Virus record (IMG/VR): IMGVR_UViG_3300008110_000492
Location: 1 to 45,079 of that record
DNA: 45,079 nt
Direction: 5' to 3' (one strand)
Source of the DNA: a virus
Both the position numbers and the translations under genes were made by a program. This document shows, piece by piece, positions 23,925 to 30,321 of the stretch; the first letter of the stretch is position 1; each line of letters begins with the position of its first letter. The notes under the pieces were generated by a model. The model made no database searches. It had not been told where the DNA came from and was given only the letters and a program-made list of their open reading frames with translations.

Positions 23925-24179
23925 ATGACAAATTGGCTGTGGCGATCTATTGTGGGCACTGCTGCGGCCATTTTATTGGTTTCGGCGGTACAATGGGGAG
24001 CTTGCCGTTTTTATGTATTGCCAACTATATGGCCTTGGTATGCTAAATATTCCGGCACACCAGAAAGAGAAAAAATTGATCCTGCTCCAATGGGATGCGC
24101 AGATGTAGATGCACGTACTATTACTGTAATGATGGGCGTATTAACAACATTAATCAGTCTTTCCCGTAACGCAGAGTAG
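23925..24179 (+). CDS. Holin-like membrane protein
   Basis: 84 residues. A strong membrane helix at residues 9-26 (IVGTAAAILLVSAVQWGA), a Trp/Tyr-rich loop, and a second weaker hydrophobic helix at residues 67-80 (TVMMGVLTTLISLS). It is placed directly before the endolysin gene and behind its own promoter. Two-helix topology plus neighbour supports a class II holin that releases the endolysin. No sequence motif proves it. Confidence 0.65.
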   Translation: MTNWLWRSIVGTAAAILLVSAVQWGACRFYVLPTIWPWYAKYSGTPEREKIDPAPMGCADVDARTITVMMGVLTTLISLSRNAE

Positions 24180-24216
24180 TTTTTTATGTACAATACACAG
24201 AGCTTTAAACACAGAC

Positions 24217-25470
24217 ATGAAAACAACTGATCCTGGTATAAACCTTATTAAAACATTCGAGGGTTTTAGTGTAAATAGCTATTTATGTCCAGCAAATGTT
24301 TGGACTATAGGTTATGGACACACCGGACCTGAAGTAAAAGAGGGAATGCGTATTACAGAAGCCGAAAGTCAAGCAGTATTAAAAAAAGATCTAGCACGCT
24401 TCGAAAAAATTGTAGAGGACAACGTCAAAGTTGAACTAAACCAGAACCAATTTGATGCTTTAGTTAGTTTTGTTTTTAACGTCGGTGGTGACGCTTTCAA
24501 AAAATCGACATTATTAAAGAGGCTTAATAGCAAAGAGGATCTAAATACTGTTGCAAAAGAAGAGCTGCCACGCTGGAATAAGGGAGACGGCCGTGTATTA
24601 GAAGGTTTAAAGCGTCGTCGCAACGCTGAAGTTGATCTATTTACGGCGCCAGCACCTGAATTGAAAACGGGCGCTGTTGACCTTACCTCAAAACAATTGA
24701 CTTTTGTCAAGAAGTTGATAAAACCTTCGGCCGAACTTTTGGCTGACGAAAAAGCTAAGATCAATGCTAATCGACGTATCCCACAATGCCGGATTTTAGA
24801 GCGTAAAGATAAACATACGCTTGTAGAGCTTGGTTATGGAATGGGAACATGGTGGTTATTTGATGATCACTGGAGTGGCTTGAAAACAGATACAAGCGTA
24901 AAAGTATATGCTACTGATGGTGATTTACGGTATTTGAGGAACTTTCCTTATTTCTACCAACGTGATAATGGCCCTGAAGGCTGGCGCCAGTGCCAAACCA
25001 GTGCCATCGCCATGTGTTTAAAATACATCGATGTGCCTGGAATTAAAGATGATCTGGACTACTTGAAGATTGTCAGCAAACACGGCGATACGATCTACCA
25101 GCAGACTCATATCGATTCTCTCGAAGAGTTGGATGTTTACGCTAAATTTACAAAATCAGCAAATGCAGATGACATCAAACAGCAAATCGACAAAGGACTC
25201 CCTGTTGTTGCCGGCGTTCTTCATCATGGAGCTGTCTCTCGTCCTTCTGGCGGCGGCCACTACATCGTTATTACTGGATATAGCAAAGATTATTGGCTAG
25301 TTCAGGACCCATACGGAGAGATTGATCTTGTTAATGGCGGTTGGACACGTCAAGGACCGACCGCTGGTAAAAATCAAAAGTACAGTTTTAAAAACCTAAA
25401 TCCGCGACTTTTTGTCAGTGGTGGCGCAGATGGATGGTGCTGGCTAAACTTTAGGATCAAAGCGAATTGA
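24217..25470 (+). CDS. Two-domain endolysin: GH24 lysozyme plus C39-like peptidase
   Basis: 417 residues. Residues 5-145 form a T4-type GH24 muramidase with the triad Glu15, Cys24, Thr30 in the usual E-8-C/D-5-T spacing (IKTFEGF and WTIGYGHT). Residues about 185-230 look like a small SH3-like wall-binding segment. Residues 245-400 match a C39-like papain-fold peptidase: Cys259 in WRQCQTSAIAM, His348 in GGHYIVITGY, Asp364 in VQDPYGEIDLV. The protein has no signal peptide, so a holin is needed. A muramidase fused to a C39-type cysteine peptidase would cut both glycan and peptide bonds. Confidence 0.88.
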   Translation: MKTTDPGINLIKTFEGFSVNSYLCPANVWTIGYGHTGPEVKEGMRITEAESQAVLKKDLARFEKIVEDNVKVELNQNQFDALVSFVFNVGGDAFKKSTLLKRLNSKEDLNTVAKEELPRWNKGDGRVLEGLKRRRNAEVDLFTAPAPELKTGAVDLTSKQLTFVKKLIKPSAELLADEKAKINANRRIPQCRILERKDKHTLVELGYGMGTWWLFDDHWSGLKTDTSVKVYATDGDLRYLRNFPYFYQRDNGPEGWRQCQTSAIAMCLKYIDVPGIKDDLDYLKIVSKHGDTIYQQTHIDSLEELDVYAKFTKSANADDIKQQIDKGLPVVAGVLHHGAVSRPSGGGHYIVITGYSKDYWLVQDPYGEIDLVNGGWTRQGPTAGKNQKYSFKNLNPRLFVSGGADGWCWLNFRIKAN

Positions 25471-25475
25471 TGCCT

Positions 25476-25481
25476 TATAAT
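25476..25481 (+). promoter_or_regulatory. -10 box upstream of small coiled-coil gene
   Basis: A perfect TATAAT 20 nt before the ATG at 25501. No convincing -35 box at the right distance, so weak. Confidence 0.35.
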
Positions 25482-25500
25482 TTGTGTAAAAAGTTTAACC

Positions 25501-25713
25501 ATGACACTGGAGTCTATTCTCGAACTCGAAACAGGCCTCAAAACACAGCTTGAGGCCCTTGCTAAGGACATCCGCTCCTCAGAGGCAGCTCTCATGTCTT
25601 TGAAAGAAGGTTATCTAAAAGTTCAAGGCGCCTTAGAGATAATTGCAATCATCAAGCAGAATTCTGCAACTGAAGACGGAGTGGACGCGGCAACTTTGGT
25701 TGCTTTGGAGTGA
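25501..25713 (+). CDS. Small coiled-coil protein
   Basis: 70 residues, nearly all one helix with heptad-like spacing (LESILELETGLKTQLEALAK, then ALMSLKEGYLKVQGALEIIA). Similar short coiled-coil proteins occur in cyanophages. Function unknown. Confidence 0.6.
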   Translation: MTLESILELETGLKTQLEALAKDIRSSEAALMSLKEGYLKVQGALEIIAIIKQNSATEDGVDAATLVALE

Positions 25714-25714
25714 C

Positions 25715-25936
25715 GTGCTAAGCGAACTTACGCCTAAACGCTACCGAGCTCTTGAGTTGATTGCGGATTTTATTCGCGAACCTTCTCGAGAGCTCCGCTT
25801 AAATGCTATTGTCTGCGATGTGAGCGACGAGGATCTACGCTGGGTAACTGATCGTCTTCACCACTACATTCTGAAACTTCTTGAGGACGTGGAATACGAT
25901 CCAAGCGAGGACGATGCTCTCGGATTGACTGATTAA
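25715..25936 (+). CDS. Small helical acidic protein
   Basis: 73 residues from GTG 25715, which lies two bases after the previous stop; the frame is open further upstream within the previous gene but that part looks like a shadow. Helices YRALELIADFIREPSRELR and DEDLRWVTDRLHHYILKLLE, then an acidic tail. No family recognised. The stop abuts the tRNA-Pro-like element. Confidence 0.55.
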   Translation: MLSELTPKRYRALELIADFIREPSRELRLNAIVCDVSDEDLRWVTDRLHHYILKLLEDVEYDPSEDDALGLTD

Positions 25937-26007
25937 TCGGAGCGGAAGGTACTGCCCCTTCTCCTCTGCTTCCCAAAAGCAGTGTGATACTTTTCTACTA
26001 CGCTCCG
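25937..26007 (-). tRNA. tRNA-Pro(UGG)-like, degenerate arms
   Basis: On the minus strand a perfect 7-bp acceptor CGGAGCG / CGCTCCG encloses an anticodon arm CTGCT-TTTGGGA-AGCAG with anticodon TGG and a 5-bp T stem GAAGG / CCTTC. The T loop is GGCAGTA rather than TTCRANY, and the D stem is poorly paired. It may be a diverged tRNA, a tRNA mimic or a decaying copy. Its 5' end overlaps the last ten bases of the HNH gene. Confidence 0.5.
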
Positions 26008-26315
26008 ATGCGCAGATCACGGTGCACTTTTCTGTGGCAGTTAGCGCACAGGCACTGACACTTGGCGATCTCGTTCAGTATAGCCTGCTTTCCGCAAGAC
26101 TTGTACATATTAGAGACGTTGTGTTTTTTCTCGGTAGGATCTTTGTGATGCCAATCAAGAGTGATTGGATCATCCTCACCACAGTTCTCACAGCTCCTTC
26201 CGCTGAGCAGGTTAAGGCACCACTGGCGCCGAGACTCGCGTGCCTTTTTATTAGATTGTTTAGCAGCCTCGGAGTACACCCAACAAGAGAATAAGCTTGG
26301 GGCAATGTACTCCAA
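25998..26315 (-). CDS. HNH endonuclease in the tRNA cluster
   Basis: 105 residues. CENCGEDDPITLDWHHKDPT (near residues 42-61) and CLCANCHRKVHRDL (near 88-101) form a ββα-metal HNH core with two CxxC zinc pairs, the catalytic-type His-His and the final His. Free-standing HNH enzymes of this size are typical mobile genes of phages. It sits between two minus-strand tRNAs and the tRNA-Pro-like element, whose 5' end it overlaps. Confidence 0.8.
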   Translation of the reverse strand: MEYIAPSLFSCWVYSEAAKQSNKKARESRRQWCLNLLSGRSCENCGEDDPITLDWHHKDPTEKKHNVSNMYKSCGKQAILNEIAKCQCLCANCHRKVHRDLRIGA

Positions 26316-26327
26316 CTGAATTTACAA

Positions 26328-26399
26328 AGCGGATGATCGGGGTCGAACCGACGACAGTCTGCTTGGAAGGCAGGAGCTCTACCACTGAGCTACATCCGC
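26328..26399 (-). tRNA. tRNA-Gly(UCC)
   Basis: Full cloverleaf on the minus strand: acceptor GCGGATG / CATCCGC, D arm with AGCTCAGTGGTAGAGCT, anticodon loop CTTCCAA (anticodon TCC), T arm with GGTTCGACCCC, discriminator U. No CCA is encoded. It reads GGA, a codon favoured by A/T-richer phage genes over GC-richer hosts. Confidence 0.95.
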
Positions 26400-26401
26400 A
26401 A

Positions 26402-26475
26402 TACCCGAGGGCGGATTCGAACCGCCGACTGCCTCATTTTAAGTGAGGTACCTCGTTCCGCTGGGTCACTCGGGC
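26402..26475 (-). tRNA. tRNA with anticodon UAA (Leu) and short variable loop
   Basis: Acceptor GCCCGAG / CTCGGGT (first pair G-U), three-pair D stem, anticodon arm CCTCA-CTTAAAA-TGAGG with anticodon TAA, T arm GGCGG-TTCGAAT-CCGCC, discriminator A. It should read UUA. The variable loop is only CAGTC, whereas normal bacterial leucine tRNAs have a long variable arm. Confidence 0.88.
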
Positions 26476-26483
26476 ATTTCACC

Positions 26484-26489
26484 AGTATA
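26484..26489 (-). promoter_or_regulatory. -10 box for the tRNA cluster
   Basis: On the minus strand TATACT stands nine bases before the tRNA-Leu 5' end, placing a start just upstream of the tRNA. No clear -35 box, so moderate to low confidence. Confidence 0.35.
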
Positions 26490-26586
26490 GCGAGATTTGG
26501 TTTCCCGCCACGCCCCCATCCGTCCTACAGTAGCAGAAATACAGGTGTGTGCACCATACATTTTTGTCATGGGCACATGACCAACC

Positions 26587-26997
26587 ATGTTCCACTGCGA
26601 AAACGACCTCCTTGTTAACCTTGTTGTACTCACTCCAAAACTTGCTCGACGTAAGTTTCGTGAACACATTTTTGAAGCCTGGGATTGGAAATGCGCTTAC
26701 TGTGATAAACAGTTAACAGCACATACAGCAACGATTGATCACATCGTGCCTAAGCATAAGGGCGGTCAAAATGTAAGGTCGAATTTAGCGTGTGCGTGCG
26801 GTCCTTGTAATCGAAATAAAGCCAGTCAATCTTTAAGTGATTGGTTTATCCCGCAGCAAACATTTTTTTGCGAGGAGAGACTTGATAAACTAAGAAGGTG
26901 GTTAGAACAGAAACCACAATCAATAAAGTTACCATCTGCGGGCCACGCTGTACCGTATTTAGCAAATGATTTCTACATCGGATGGGTCGCGACCTAG
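26587..26997 (+). CDS. HNH endonuclease
   Basis: 136 residues. TPKLARRKFREHIFEAW leads into CAYCDKQLTAHTATIDHIVP, KHKGGQNVRSNLACACGPCN and RNKASQSL: a classical HNH nuclease with Cys-x2-Cys, Asp-His, Gly-Gly, Asn-Leu, Cys-x2-Cys-Asn. It diverges from the tRNA cluster. I recall this form as a frequent free-standing HNH gene of T4-like cyanophages. Confidence 0.88.
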   Translation: MFHCENDLLVNLVVLTPKLARRKFREHIFEAWDWKCAYCDKQLTAHTATIDHIVPKHKGGQNVRSNLACACGPCNRNKASQSLSDWFIPQQTFFCEERLDKLRRWLEQKPQSIKLPSAGHAVPYLANDFYIGWVAT

Positions 26998-27151
26998 TGC
27001 AGAAGAGTTTCTTCAGGGCAAACTGAGGCAGTATGACCTGACAGAGGACATGATTGCCCGTTTACAGCGGAATAGAATGCCTACTCTTTACCAAGAGGTT
27101 GCTGCTGGTCAGGTGCCCCAGGATGTCCGTTCTCAGAATATTGTGATCTAA
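26966..27151 (+). CDS. Small hypothetical protein
   Basis: 61 residues, starting inside the HNH gene end. PSAEEFLQGKLRQYDLTEDM and ARLQRNRMPTLYQEV. Helical. No family recognised. Stop and next start share a base (TAATG). Confidence 0.55.
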   Translation: MISTSDGSRPSAEEFLQGKLRQYDLTEDMIARLQRNRMPTLYQEVAAGQVPQDVRSQNIVI

Positions 27152-27423
27152 TGGCTGACAGAGCAAAAGCCAAGCGATTAGCAAAAGAACACATGAAGTG
27201 TAATAAGCCGCAGAGAGCACCTGCTGGTGATACACATAAATTTGTTGTAAAATCTTGTCACGAAGGCGAAGAAAAAATTGTAAGGTATGGTCATCGCGAT
27301 TACCAAGACTATACACAGCACAAAGATCCTGAGCGGAGAAAAAATTTCCGCTCGCGAATGAACTGTGACGAAGCCATGGATAAAAACACACCCCGCTATT
27401 GGGCGTGTAGCCGACTTTGGTGA
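27151..27423 (+). CDS. Small basic protein of a marine-phage family
   Basis: 90 residues. KCNKPQRAPAGDTHKFVVKS, CHEGEEKIVRYGHRDYQDY, PERRKNFRSRMNCDEAMDKN and YWACSRLW. The pattern V-V-K-S/A-C-x-x-G-x-E-K-I-V-R-x-G followed by E-R-R-K-x-F-R-x-R-x and a final Y-W-A ... W is familiar from small proteins of marine phages and viruses. Function unknown. The basic charge and conserved Cys suggest nucleic-acid contact. Confidence 0.7.
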   Translation: MADRAKAKRLAKEHMKCNKPQRAPAGDTHKFVVKSCHEGEEKIVRYGHRDYQDYTQHKDPERRKNFRSRMNCDEAMDKNTPRYWACSRLW

Positions 27424-27472
27424 AATCAAAAGTCGAATACACTAAGATGATAAGAGTACCAAAATAGTGCCA

Positions 27473-27637
27473 ATGGTGCTCCTGGTTTTAACATTTAGTA
27501 CTGTATTTGGCTGCATTTACGGACTAAGTACAGCCTTTTTAGGTCACAATTTAAGCCATGCAACCACCGACAGCAAGCGAGTTCTTAAGAGATTTCCAAA
27601 AGGAACGCCCATACCTCCTAGTACCTGGAAATTTTGA
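27473..27637 (+). CDS. Tiny single-pass membrane protein overlapping the next gene
   Basis: 54 residues from ATG 27473. MVLLVLTFSTVFGCIYGLST forms a membrane helix, followed by a basic tail. The last 80 nt overlap the start of the next gene in another frame. It fills what would otherwise be an empty 130-nt gap. No clear ribosome binding site, so moderate confidence. Confidence 0.4.
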   Translation: MVLLVLTFSTVFGCIYGLSTAFLGHNLSHATTDSKRVLKRFPKGTPIPPSTWKF

Positions 27638-27743
27638 AGATGTTCCAGATGAGCCGTCTTTCACCGTGGATCAACGGGCCATCCCACTGGTACAGCCTCC
27701 CTACACGAAAGCGTCGACAAACAATTCAGCGCTGTTAGGATAG
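27558..27743 (+). CDS. Small hypothetical protein
   Basis: 61 residues. TASEFLRDFQKERPYLLVPG, then a Pro-rich acidic stretch. The first ATG is inside the tiny membrane-protein frame. No family recognised. Confidence 0.5.
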   Translation: MQPPTASEFLRDFQKERPYLLVPGNFEDVPDEPSFTVDQRAIPLVQPPYTKASTNNSALLG

Positions 27744-27763
27744 GTGTAAGGTTTGGATCAACC

Positions 27764-27979
27764 ATGGATGCAGTAGATCTTCCAATGGACGTGGAGTTCT
27801 CCATTCACGCCGCCGCCTTTGCCATTCAAGGTTTTGACCGCGACGAACTGGAAGAAGCATTCATTGAGGTGCTTCACCAAAAAGCCCAAGATCGCCAAAT
27901 GTTCCTGGGAATCCTAAAAGACCACGGTATCGACGCCGATATCAATTTCAACTACTCAACGCTCGGACAGATCTCGTAA
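27764..27979 (+). CDS. nblA: NblA-like phycobilisome degradation adaptor
   Basis: 71 residues. LPMDVEFSIHAAAFAIQGFD, then RDELEEAFIEVLHQKAQDRQ and MFLGILKDHGID follow the NblA layout: a short acidic lead with x-x-E-F-S, a first helix, a D/S-R-D/E-E-L/Q turn, and a second helix ending in a K-D/H-x box. NblA links phycobilisome antennae to the Clp protease so that they are dismantled. Phage copies would free amino acids during infection. Length and pattern agree; there are no absolutely diagnostic residues. Some marine cyanophages are known to carry active nblA. Confidence 0.6.
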   Translation: MDAVDLPMDVEFSIHAAAFAIQGFDRDELEEAFIEVLHQKAQDRQMFLGILKDHGIDADINFNYSTLGQIS

Positions 27980-27984
27980 CCGCC

Positions 27985-28371
27985 ATGGCACTCCGCACAA
28001 TTAAGGGCACCCTTGACACCTTTCAGGTTGACGCTGGCTCTGAAATTACTTATCTTGGTAACACCACAGCTAGCAATACTGGCGGCACCAATATTCGTGG
28101 TTTCCGCGTAAATCCAACCAGTACTGGTGACATTGTTGTAAAAATCGTTAGTAGCAGCGGGATTAGCACAGTCCAGATTTTTCAAGAAGACGACTACTCA
28201 GCGGGTTCCGCTCCTACCGGCTACAAAAAGTTCTCGAATATCGCTAAGGACGGCAAAAATAAGGGTGCTGTTGCCGTGACGGTTACCAATGCGGCTAAGA
28301 ACTATGTTGTGCTGCTAGCCATTGACGGGTACTCTGAGGTCAGCTACACCGGTTCGGTTGACGTCCCGTAA
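27985..28371 (+). CDS. Small beta-rich protein, possible virion protein
   Basis: 128 residues, alternating strands (RGFRVNPTSTGDIVVKIVSS, then GISTVQIFQEDDYSAG and AKNYVVLLAIDGYSEVSY). It resembles a pre-peptidase C-terminal type beta-sandwich. It sits between the nblA-like gene and the lysozyme-like gene. Function unknown. Confidence 0.55.
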   Translation: MALRTIKGTLDTFQVDAGSEITYLGNTTASNTGGTNIRGFRVNPTSTGDIVVKIVSSSGISTVQIFQEDDYSAGSAPTGYKKFSNIAKDGKNKGAVAVTVTNAAKNYVVLLAIDGYSEVSYTGSVDVP

Positions 28372-29098
28372 AAAACAAGTTGAGGATTGGAGTGAATACC
28401 CACTCCTCACTCAAAAAGGCATTGATCTCATCAAGTGGTATTTTCCGCCTAGGGTGTGCCTCACTCCTGGGCGATACGGTTCGTATAAAGACTACGGTGA
28501 AAGCACTTGGCGCATCGGCTACGGAAGTAAAACGCTAGGTAAACACACCGTAAGTAGAACAGAAATAGCTACACAGGAGGAAATAGATCGACAGCTAATT
28601 GAAGATTTGAAAGTGTTTTCGAACGCATTGCGTGATTATATTCATGTGCCGTTAAATGACAGCAAAAAAGCTGCTTTGCTCAGTTTTGCGCACGATTTAG
28701 GATTGGCCTCATTTAAAAAGTGTCGACTATTGGAACTAATTAACCGATTAGCTTCAAAAACAGAAATCATTAGCGAATGGAGTCCTTATATCAATCAGAT
28801 CTGGTTTTCAGGCGGAAATAGAACAGTCGATAGACGTAGAACTGAACTGAATATGTTCTATGCAGCAGATAAAGAGATCCCAACACAACTAAAACATAGC
28901 TGCAATGTTGAATTCTGTCTTCTTAACCTGCCGGAAACTTACAACGGTGCTTCAAACCAAATTAAAGCCATTGAATACCTGGAATCTAAGATTCTTGAGT
29001 GGGATCCAGATGGCCGCAGCCTGAGGCATTTTTATCGTCTCTGGAGTCAGAAGCCAGCTGGTCTAGGTTCGCCTCCGCGTCCTCTGAATGTCGACTAA
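28358..29098 (+). CDS. Lysozyme-fold (GH24-like) protein lacking catalytic residues
   Basis: 246 residues from TTG 28358, which overlaps the previous stop; another TTG lies at 28322. Residues 18-170 follow the GH24 fold: LLTQKGIDLIKWYFPPR, STWRIGYGSKTLGKHTVSRT, ATQEEIDRQLIEDLKVFSNA, and SKKAALLSFAHDLGLASFKK. At the catalytic places the Glu of x-x-F-E-G is Phe (IKWYF) and the Thr of W-T-I-G-Y-G is Arg (TWRIGYG). It should therefore not cut glycan in the normal way. It may bind peptidoglycan, be structural, or regulate the true endolysin. The C-terminal 113 nt are also read on the opposite strand. Confidence 0.7.
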   Translation: MTSRKKQVEDWSEYPLLTQKGIDLIKWYFPPRVCLTPGRYGSYKDYGESTWRIGYGSKTLGKHTVSRTEIATQEEIDRQLIEDLKVFSNALRDYIHVPLNDSKKAALLSFAHDLGLASFKKCRLLELINRLASKTEIISEWSPYINQIWFSGGNRTVDRRRTELNMFYAADKEIPTQLKHSCNVEFCLLNLPETYNGASNQIKAIEYLESKILEWDPDGRSLRHFYRLWSQKPAGLGSPPRPLNVD

Positions 29099-29165
29099 GC
29101 GTATCAAGAGCGTCTAATAATTGCAGCTCTAATGAATAATTTTTCAGAAAATCTTCGTATTTCAT
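28986..29165 (-). CDS. Small protein overlapping the lysozyme-like gene antisense
   Basis: 59 residues. MKYEDFLKNYSLELQLLDAL, then DTLSRHSEDAEANLDQLA. The ATG overlaps the stop of the gene before it by ATGA, the same coupling used elsewhere here. The first 20 codons lie in the gap, the rest runs antisense to the 3' end of the lysozyme-like gene. Helical and acidic. Function unknown. Confidence 0.5.
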   Translation of the reverse strand: MKYEDFLKNYSLELQLLDALDTLSRHSEDAEANLDQLASDSRDDKNASGCGHLDPTQES

Positions 29166-29449
29166 TTTTGTTGAACATTACGGGACAGTGAAATTTTCAG
29201 TAGCACCAGGTAGCCAATTAAATCGTTGATTACATCTTCGTCATTTGCTAACAGGCCGGCGCCTTTTTGAATGCGATTTAGTTTGTCGTCAATCCGAACT
29301 AGAAGCTGCTCAGTAGCGTCTGCCTTACTAAAAATACGAGCCGGAGTAAGAGCAGAGTCACCATATTTGTGATTTTTTTCTAGCAAAAGCTCTTTGATTT
29401 GATCACAAATCACAGAGATATGTAGTTGTGTATCGAGATGCTGCGTCAT
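29162..29449 (-). CDS. DUF1599/Nmad1-like small protein
   Basis: 95 residues. LLLEKNHKYGDSALTPARIF, then LLVRIDDKLNRIQKG and DVINDLIGYLVLLKISL. The K-N-H/x-x-Y-G-D-S and final D-x-x-x-D-L-I-G-Y-x-x-L match the all-alpha DUF1599 (nucleotide modification associated domain 1) family, related in shape to MazG-type nucleotide-binding helices. A nucleotide-pool role is inferred. Confidence 0.7.
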   Translation of the reverse strand: MTQHLDTQLHISVICDQIKELLLEKNHKYGDSALTPARIFSKADATEQLLVRIDDKLNRIQKGAGLLANDEDVINDLIGYLVLLKISLSRNVQQK

Positions 29450-29474
29450 TGTTAGGCTCTGTCACAATAGTAGT

Positions 29475-29702
29475 ATGAACCCACAGCTTAGCCAAGACTA
29501 CAAGGTCGATGCCAGATATAAAGGTGGCAGAGGCGCCATAGACAACACAGCGGCCGACCGGTTTTTACGTGGCTATTTGGATTTGATGCGCGTTGCCGGG
29601 TCTCCAAACCAAGATGCAGAATTGGCCTCTGAGGACCGCTTTATTGTGAGCGGGCCAGGAGACAGTAAGTATAGCTTTAGGAATGATTTCAAGGCTAAAT
29701 AA
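29475..29702 (+). CDS. Small hypothetical protein
   Basis: 75 residues, Gly/Asp-rich, with DARYKGGRGAIDNTAADRFL and SEDRFIVSGPGDSKYSF. It diverges from the DUF1599-like gene with 25 nt between starts, and its stop overlaps the end of the methyltransferase-like gene. Function unknown. Confidence 0.55.
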   Translation: MNPQLSQDYKVDARYKGGRGAIDNTAADRFLRGYLDLMRVAGSPNQDAELASEDRFIVSGPGDSKYSFRNDFKAK

Positions 29703-30321
29703 CTACTTTTCCTACGTGTGAAAAGATATCGTTGAAGCGATTAATCGCTTCATTTCCAAGTGAAGGAGGCGGCAAGTAAACAAAATAGCCCCAATAGATA
29801 GGGACTTGTAGCCGATAAAAGGTGCCTCCTTGGATTAGGTTAGCGCGGTCTTTGGGAATGCACATTGGTAAATCCCACACATCTTGACATGTGCGCAGCA
29901 TTTCAGGGTACGTGGTGTAGAACAGAGCTTCAGGAATGTTCCTTAATTTCCACTCTTTATACAGGCGTTCAAACCAAGCCGTAGCAGGTGCTTTGGACTT
30001 AAGCCCAGCACGCATGCTCCAGCGCCAGCTTCCTCTGGCTTTGCTGTACGTACAACGTCCGTACGTCGGTGGGAATAGGTAGGTCGTGCCCTTCCACGAC
30101 TCCTGTACATTTAAACCATCGTCTTCAAGAGTGTAGATTTTCTTTGCGCGAAGGTATTCCGCATTCGCTTTGTGGGTCGAACACGGATCTAACTCGATAT
30201 CACCTAATAATGCATCGATGTACGGTAAATACTCAACGGGCGTAAGCCAGTCATCTCGTATATGGTAAATCCGTGAAAGTTTACTTTGCTTGATCCACCA
30301 GTTGCGTTGACTCCTATTCAT
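29695..30321 (-). CDS. Phage DNA N6-adenine methyltransferase-like protein
   Basis: 208 residues. RDDWLTPVEYLPYIDALLGD, IELDPCSTHKANAEYLRAKK, DDGLNVQESWKGTTYLFPPT match the phage Dam-type (PF05869-like) family: the W-x-T-P entry, LDPC, the D-G-L turn, and the catalytic motif. In place of N-P-P-Y/D-P-P-Y the sequence is F-P-P-T-Y-G, so the usual Asn/Asp is lost and the Tyr displaced. I recall the FPPTYGRC form in cyanophage homologues. Methylation activity is thus uncertain. The end overlaps the next plus-strand stop. Confidence 0.7.
   Translation of the reverse strand: MNRSQRNWWIKQSKLSRIYHIRDDWLTPVEYLPYIDALLGDIELDPCSTHKANAEYLRAKKIYTLEDDGLNVQESWKGTTYLFPPTYGRCTYSKARGSWRWSMRAGLKSKAPATAWFERLYKEWKLRNIPEALFYTTYPEMLRTCQDVWDLPMCIPKDRANLIQGGTFYRLQVPIYWGYFVYLPPPSLGNEAINRFNDIFSHVGKVVI

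Noticed and set aside
26466-26669. Minus-strand frames of 62-67 codons between the tRNA-Leu and the second HNH gene
   Set aside because: They run through the tRNA or antisense to the HNH start, with Arg/Thr/Ser-rich sequence and no plausible start context.
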